A stretch of DNA of 6,128 bases from JBBRUG01 sp038247995 (GTDB taxonomy: Bacteria; Chloroflexota; Chloroflexia; Chloroflexales; Chloroflexaceae). Below the pieces are notes generated by a model that saw only the letters and a list, made by a program, of their open reading frames with translations, had not been told where the DNA came from and made no database searches. Shown piece by piece: positions 5,281 through 6,128 of the stretch (positions are counted from its first letter, which is position 1; each line of letters begins with the position of its first letter). Where the stretch lies: assembly GCA_038247995.1 (NCBI GenBank), contig JBBRUG010000345.1, positions 1 through 6,128 on the forward strand, in the 5' to 3' direction. Both the position numbers and the translations under genes were made by a program.

Positions 5281-5300
5281 GTTTTGGGTACGGGTATGCC
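5281..5300 (-). repeat. Right terminal inverted repeat of the IS remnant
   Basis: GTTTTGGGTACGGGTATGCC is the exact reverse complement of 4880-4899. It starts 2 bp after the TAG of the transposase remnant, the spacing expected of a compact insertion sequence. Confidence 0.85.
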
Positions 5301-5306
5301 CGCTCA

Positions 5307-5334
5307 GGGAGCGGGGTAGGGGGTCTTTTGGGGG
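5307..5334 (+). other. Putative G-quadruplex motif (right side of IS remnant)
   Basis: There are four G-runs on the + strand: 5307-5309, 5313-5316, 5319-5323 and 5330-5334. The loops are AGC, TA and TCTTTT. This satisfies the G3+N1-7 consensus. It bridges the outer flank of the IS remnant and the left arm of the 207-bp unit. Confidence 0.5.
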
Positions 5335-5531
5335 TAGGTTTTTTCGGCCCAGCCGCCCATTCCCCGCACCCCAAACCCCGCTCCCTCGGAGGGGAGCGGG
5401 GCTTCCGAGCGCATCGCACTGCGGAATCGCTGCGGTGCCCCCCCCTGCTCCTCTTGAGGGAGAAGGGGGCCGGGGGGATGCGGGGAATAGTGCATCAGAA
5501 CGCGACCCGGTAAAAAACCTACCCCCAAAAG
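5325..5531. repeat. 207-bp inverted-repeat unit with nested hairpins
   Basis: CTTTTGGGGGTAGGTTTTTT (5325-5344) has an exact reverse complement at 5512-5531. Inside are a second pair of arms, ATTCCCCGCA (5359-5368) with TGCGGGGAAT (5479-5488), and a 10-bp hairpin, CCCCGCTCCC/GGGAGCGGGG (5376-5385 with 5392-5401). A looser CTCC-TCTTGA-GGAG hairpin lies around 5448-5462. There is no protein signature inside. The nesting suggests either a small non-autonomous mobile unit or a dispersed palindromic repeat of the kind common between genes in these bacteria. It abuts the IS remnant within 25 bp. No target-site duplication is evident. Confidence 0.65.
5458..5485 (+). other. Putative G-quadruplex motif inside the 207-bp unit
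   Basis: There are four G-runs on the + strand: 5458-5460, 5465-5469, 5472-5477 and 5482-5485. The loops are AGAA, CC and ATGC, which fits G3+N1-7. The last run is also the right arm of a nested hairpin (5479-5488), so the two folds would compete. Confidence 0.5.
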
Positions 5532-5538
5532 GGGTAGG
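5518..5538 (+). repeat. CCTACCCC/GGGGTAGG hairpin at the right edge of the 207-bp unit
   Basis: CCTACCCC (5518-5525) pairs with GGGGTAGG (5531-5538) around a CAAAA loop. The GGGGTAGGGGG at 5531-5541 is a second direct copy of the 11-mer at 5313-5323 and an inverted copy of 4865-4875. One short G/C-rich word therefore marks the edges of both units. Confidence 0.55.
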
Positions 5539-5626
5539 GGGTGAGGGTGTTCGACAGCCATTCACCCGACTTTGGAACAGCCCTGACACGTCCCCACCCT
5601 GCCGCGTGCTTTGGCCCAACAATCCG

Positions 5627-5632
5627 TATAAT
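5627..5632 (+). promoter_or_regulatory. Consensus -10 box (TATAAT), likely leaderless promoter
   Basis: TATAAT at 5627-5632 stands out in GC-rich surroundings. The start codon A is at 5639, 7 bases after the box, where transcription would be expected to begin. No Shine-Dalgarno lies upstream of the ATG (the sequence is AATAGT), which fits a leaderless mRNA. No good -35 is found at 16-18 bp spacing; TTGGCC at 5611-5616 is too close. Confidence 0.6.
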
Positions 5633-5638
5633 AATAGT

Positions 5639-6128
5639 ATGCAGATCAAAATCATCCGCAGCGACCGCCGTCGCAAAACGATCAGTGCGCGCCCGGTGGG
5701 CGACGTGCTCGAAGTGTACGCCCCCGCCGATATCAGCGATGCCGAGCTTGAACCAATCATCGCTCGGCTGCAGCAGCGCGTACAACGGCGGCAGACCCGC
5801 CGCGAACTCGACGATGCCGACTTAACACAAATCGCTGATCGGCTGAACGGGCAATACTTCGACGGCAAACTGCGCTGGCAGATGCTCACCTGGGTGACCA
5901 ACCAGGAGCGGCGTTACGGCAGTTGTACGCCGGCCAATCAGACGATCCGCATTTCGCATCGCCTGGCCACAATGCCGCAGTTTGTGCTGGAATATGTGGT
6001 GATGCACGAACTGGCGCATCTGGTTGAGGCAAACCACGGGCCGCGCTTCTGGAAGCTGGTGAATCGCTACTCGCGCACCGAGCGCGCCCGCGGCTACCTG
6101 ATGGCTGTGGGAATGGAGGAACTGGAAG
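5639..6128 (+). CDS. YgjP-like (DUF45/M48-type) zinc metallopeptidase, 3' truncated by window
   Basis: The first 163 codons are present and the frame runs open off the window end. The start MQIKIIRSDRRRKTISARPVGDVLEVYAPADIS is typical of YgjP-like/DUF45 proteins. It is followed by a basic helical stretch (about 35-57), RYGSC (92-96), the motif HELAH at 123-127, and NHGPRFW (132-138). His123 and His127 are the expected zinc ligands with Glu124 as the catalytic base, and His133 is the likely third ligand, giving HExxHxxxxxH. Relatives are about 160-240 residues, so only a short tail should be missing. The family resembles SprT and WSS1-type metallopeptidase cores, but the physiological substrate is unknown. 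The ATG at 5639 is chosen because it gives the family N-terminus and sits directly behind a TATAAT box. The gene starts 107 bp beyond the 207-bp repeat unit and seems to have its own promoter. Confidence 0.9.
   Translation, partial: MQIKIIRSDRRRKTISARPVGDVLEVYAPADISDAELEPIIARLQQRVQRRQTRRELDDADLTQIADRLNGQYFDGKLRWQMLTWVTNQERRYGSCTPANQTIRISHRLATMPQFVLEYVVMHELAHLVEANHGPRFWKLVNRYSRTERARGYLMAVGMEELE

Larger units (their letters stand above)
4880..5300 (+). mobile_element. MITE-like, internally deleted IS4-superfamily element (421 bp)
   Basis: The unit is bounded by a perfect 20-bp inverted repeat: GGCATACCCGTACCCAAAAC at 4880-4899 and its exact reverse complement at 5281-5300. Inside lies a Tn5-type transposase remnant that starts 99 bp from the left end and stops 2 bp before the right repeat, which ties the repeats to the transposase. 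Autonomous elements of this kind are usually about 1.4-1.6 kb, so roughly 1 kb is missing. An outer 11-bp repeat (CCCCCTACCCC at 4865-4875 and GGGGTAGGGGG at 5313-5323) extends the symmetry with an indel, so the true ends could be further out. I see no convincing target-site duplication at either boundary. Confidence 0.7.
4833..5638. other. 806-bp repeat-rich region without an intact gene
   Basis: Between the amine oxidase and the metallopeptidase there is no complete recognisable gene. In order, the region holds a GGGCGACC hairpin, a 421-bp inverted-repeat unit with a transposase remnant, a 207-bp inverted-repeat unit made of nested hairpins and G-tracts, and about 107 bp ending in a -10 box. 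Several frames stay open across it on both strands. Their products are Pro/Arg-rich low-complexity strings with no family signature, as expected from GC-rich repeats. Confidence 0.8.

Noticed and set aside
4507..5319. Plus-strand 270-codon frame crossing from the amine oxidase into the repeat unit
   Set aside because: It is out of frame with both the oxidase and the transposase remnant and shows no recognisable domain.
4733..5419. Long minus-strand open frame of 228 codons across the repeat region
   Set aside because: Its product is a Pro/Arg-rich string without family signature. It overlaps the conserved 3' end of the amine oxidase and is explained by GC-rich repeats lacking stop codons.
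5307..5547. CRISPR array
   Set aside because: The repeats are few, mostly inverted, and not evenly spaced with unique spacers; no cas gene is present.
4833..5638. tRNA or other known structured RNA gene in the gene-free region
   Set aside because: No cloverleaf pattern, anticodon arm or T-loop GTTCRA motif was found; the hairpins are long simple palindromes.
5275..5901. Minus-strand open frame of 208 codons over the 207-bp unit and the metallopeptidase
   Set aside because: It runs antisense to the conserved HELAH-bearing gene and through palindromic repeats, with low-complexity Ser/Arg/Pro content.

Overview
The window is GC-rich, about 60% by eye. Every gene I can support lies on the + strand. 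The gene families (DUF5946, DUF937, SRPBCC and GlsB/YeaQ proteins) and the dispersed G/C-rich hairpin repeats suggest a filamentous member of the Chloroflexota, in the Chloroflexus/Roseiflexus/Kouleothrix neighbourhood. This placement rests on family recognition and repeat style only; no rRNA or other marker gene is present.

Layout. (1) 2-750: the 3' end of a ribokinase-type sugar kinase, followed after 5 bp by a DUF5946 protein. (2) 751-963: a 213-bp non-coding leader. (3) 964-2516: a compact three-gene operon encoding a DUF937 protein with Gly/Leu repeats and a Ca-loop-like tail, an SRPBCC lipid/ligand-binding-fold protein, and a small GlsB/YeaQ/YmgE membrane protein. Each gene has a clear Shine-Dalgarno sequence. 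The operon is closed by an 11-bp hairpin with a UACG tetraloop. (4) 2629-4832: a LysR-type regulator and a flavin amine oxidase in tandem, 50 bp apart. (5) 4833-5638: about 800 bp without an intact gene. (6) 5639-6128: the start of a YgjP-like zinc metallopeptidase, cut by the window edge and apparently expressed from a leaderless transcript.

The most unusual part is region 5. It begins with a GGGCGACC/GGTCGCCC hairpin. Next comes a 421-bp unit bounded by perfect 20-bp inverted repeats. Inside the unit is a still-open 99-codon frame in which the DNA-binding domain of a Tn5/IS50-type (IS4-superfamily) transposase is joined directly to a C-terminal segment, so the whole DDE catalytic core is missing. 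A second unit of 207 bp follows at once, bounded by a different perfect 20-bp inverted repeat and filled with nested hairpins and G-tracts. Two stretches there fit the G-quadruplex consensus on the + strand. The first unit reads as a MITE-like, internally deleted insertion sequence; the nature of the second is unknown.

How the genes may work together: the DUF937-SRPBCC-GlsB operon looks like a small general or envelope stress cassette, and the LysR protein may control the adjacent amine oxidase. Both ideas come from context. I found no CRISPR array, tRNA, rRNA or recognisable defence system.
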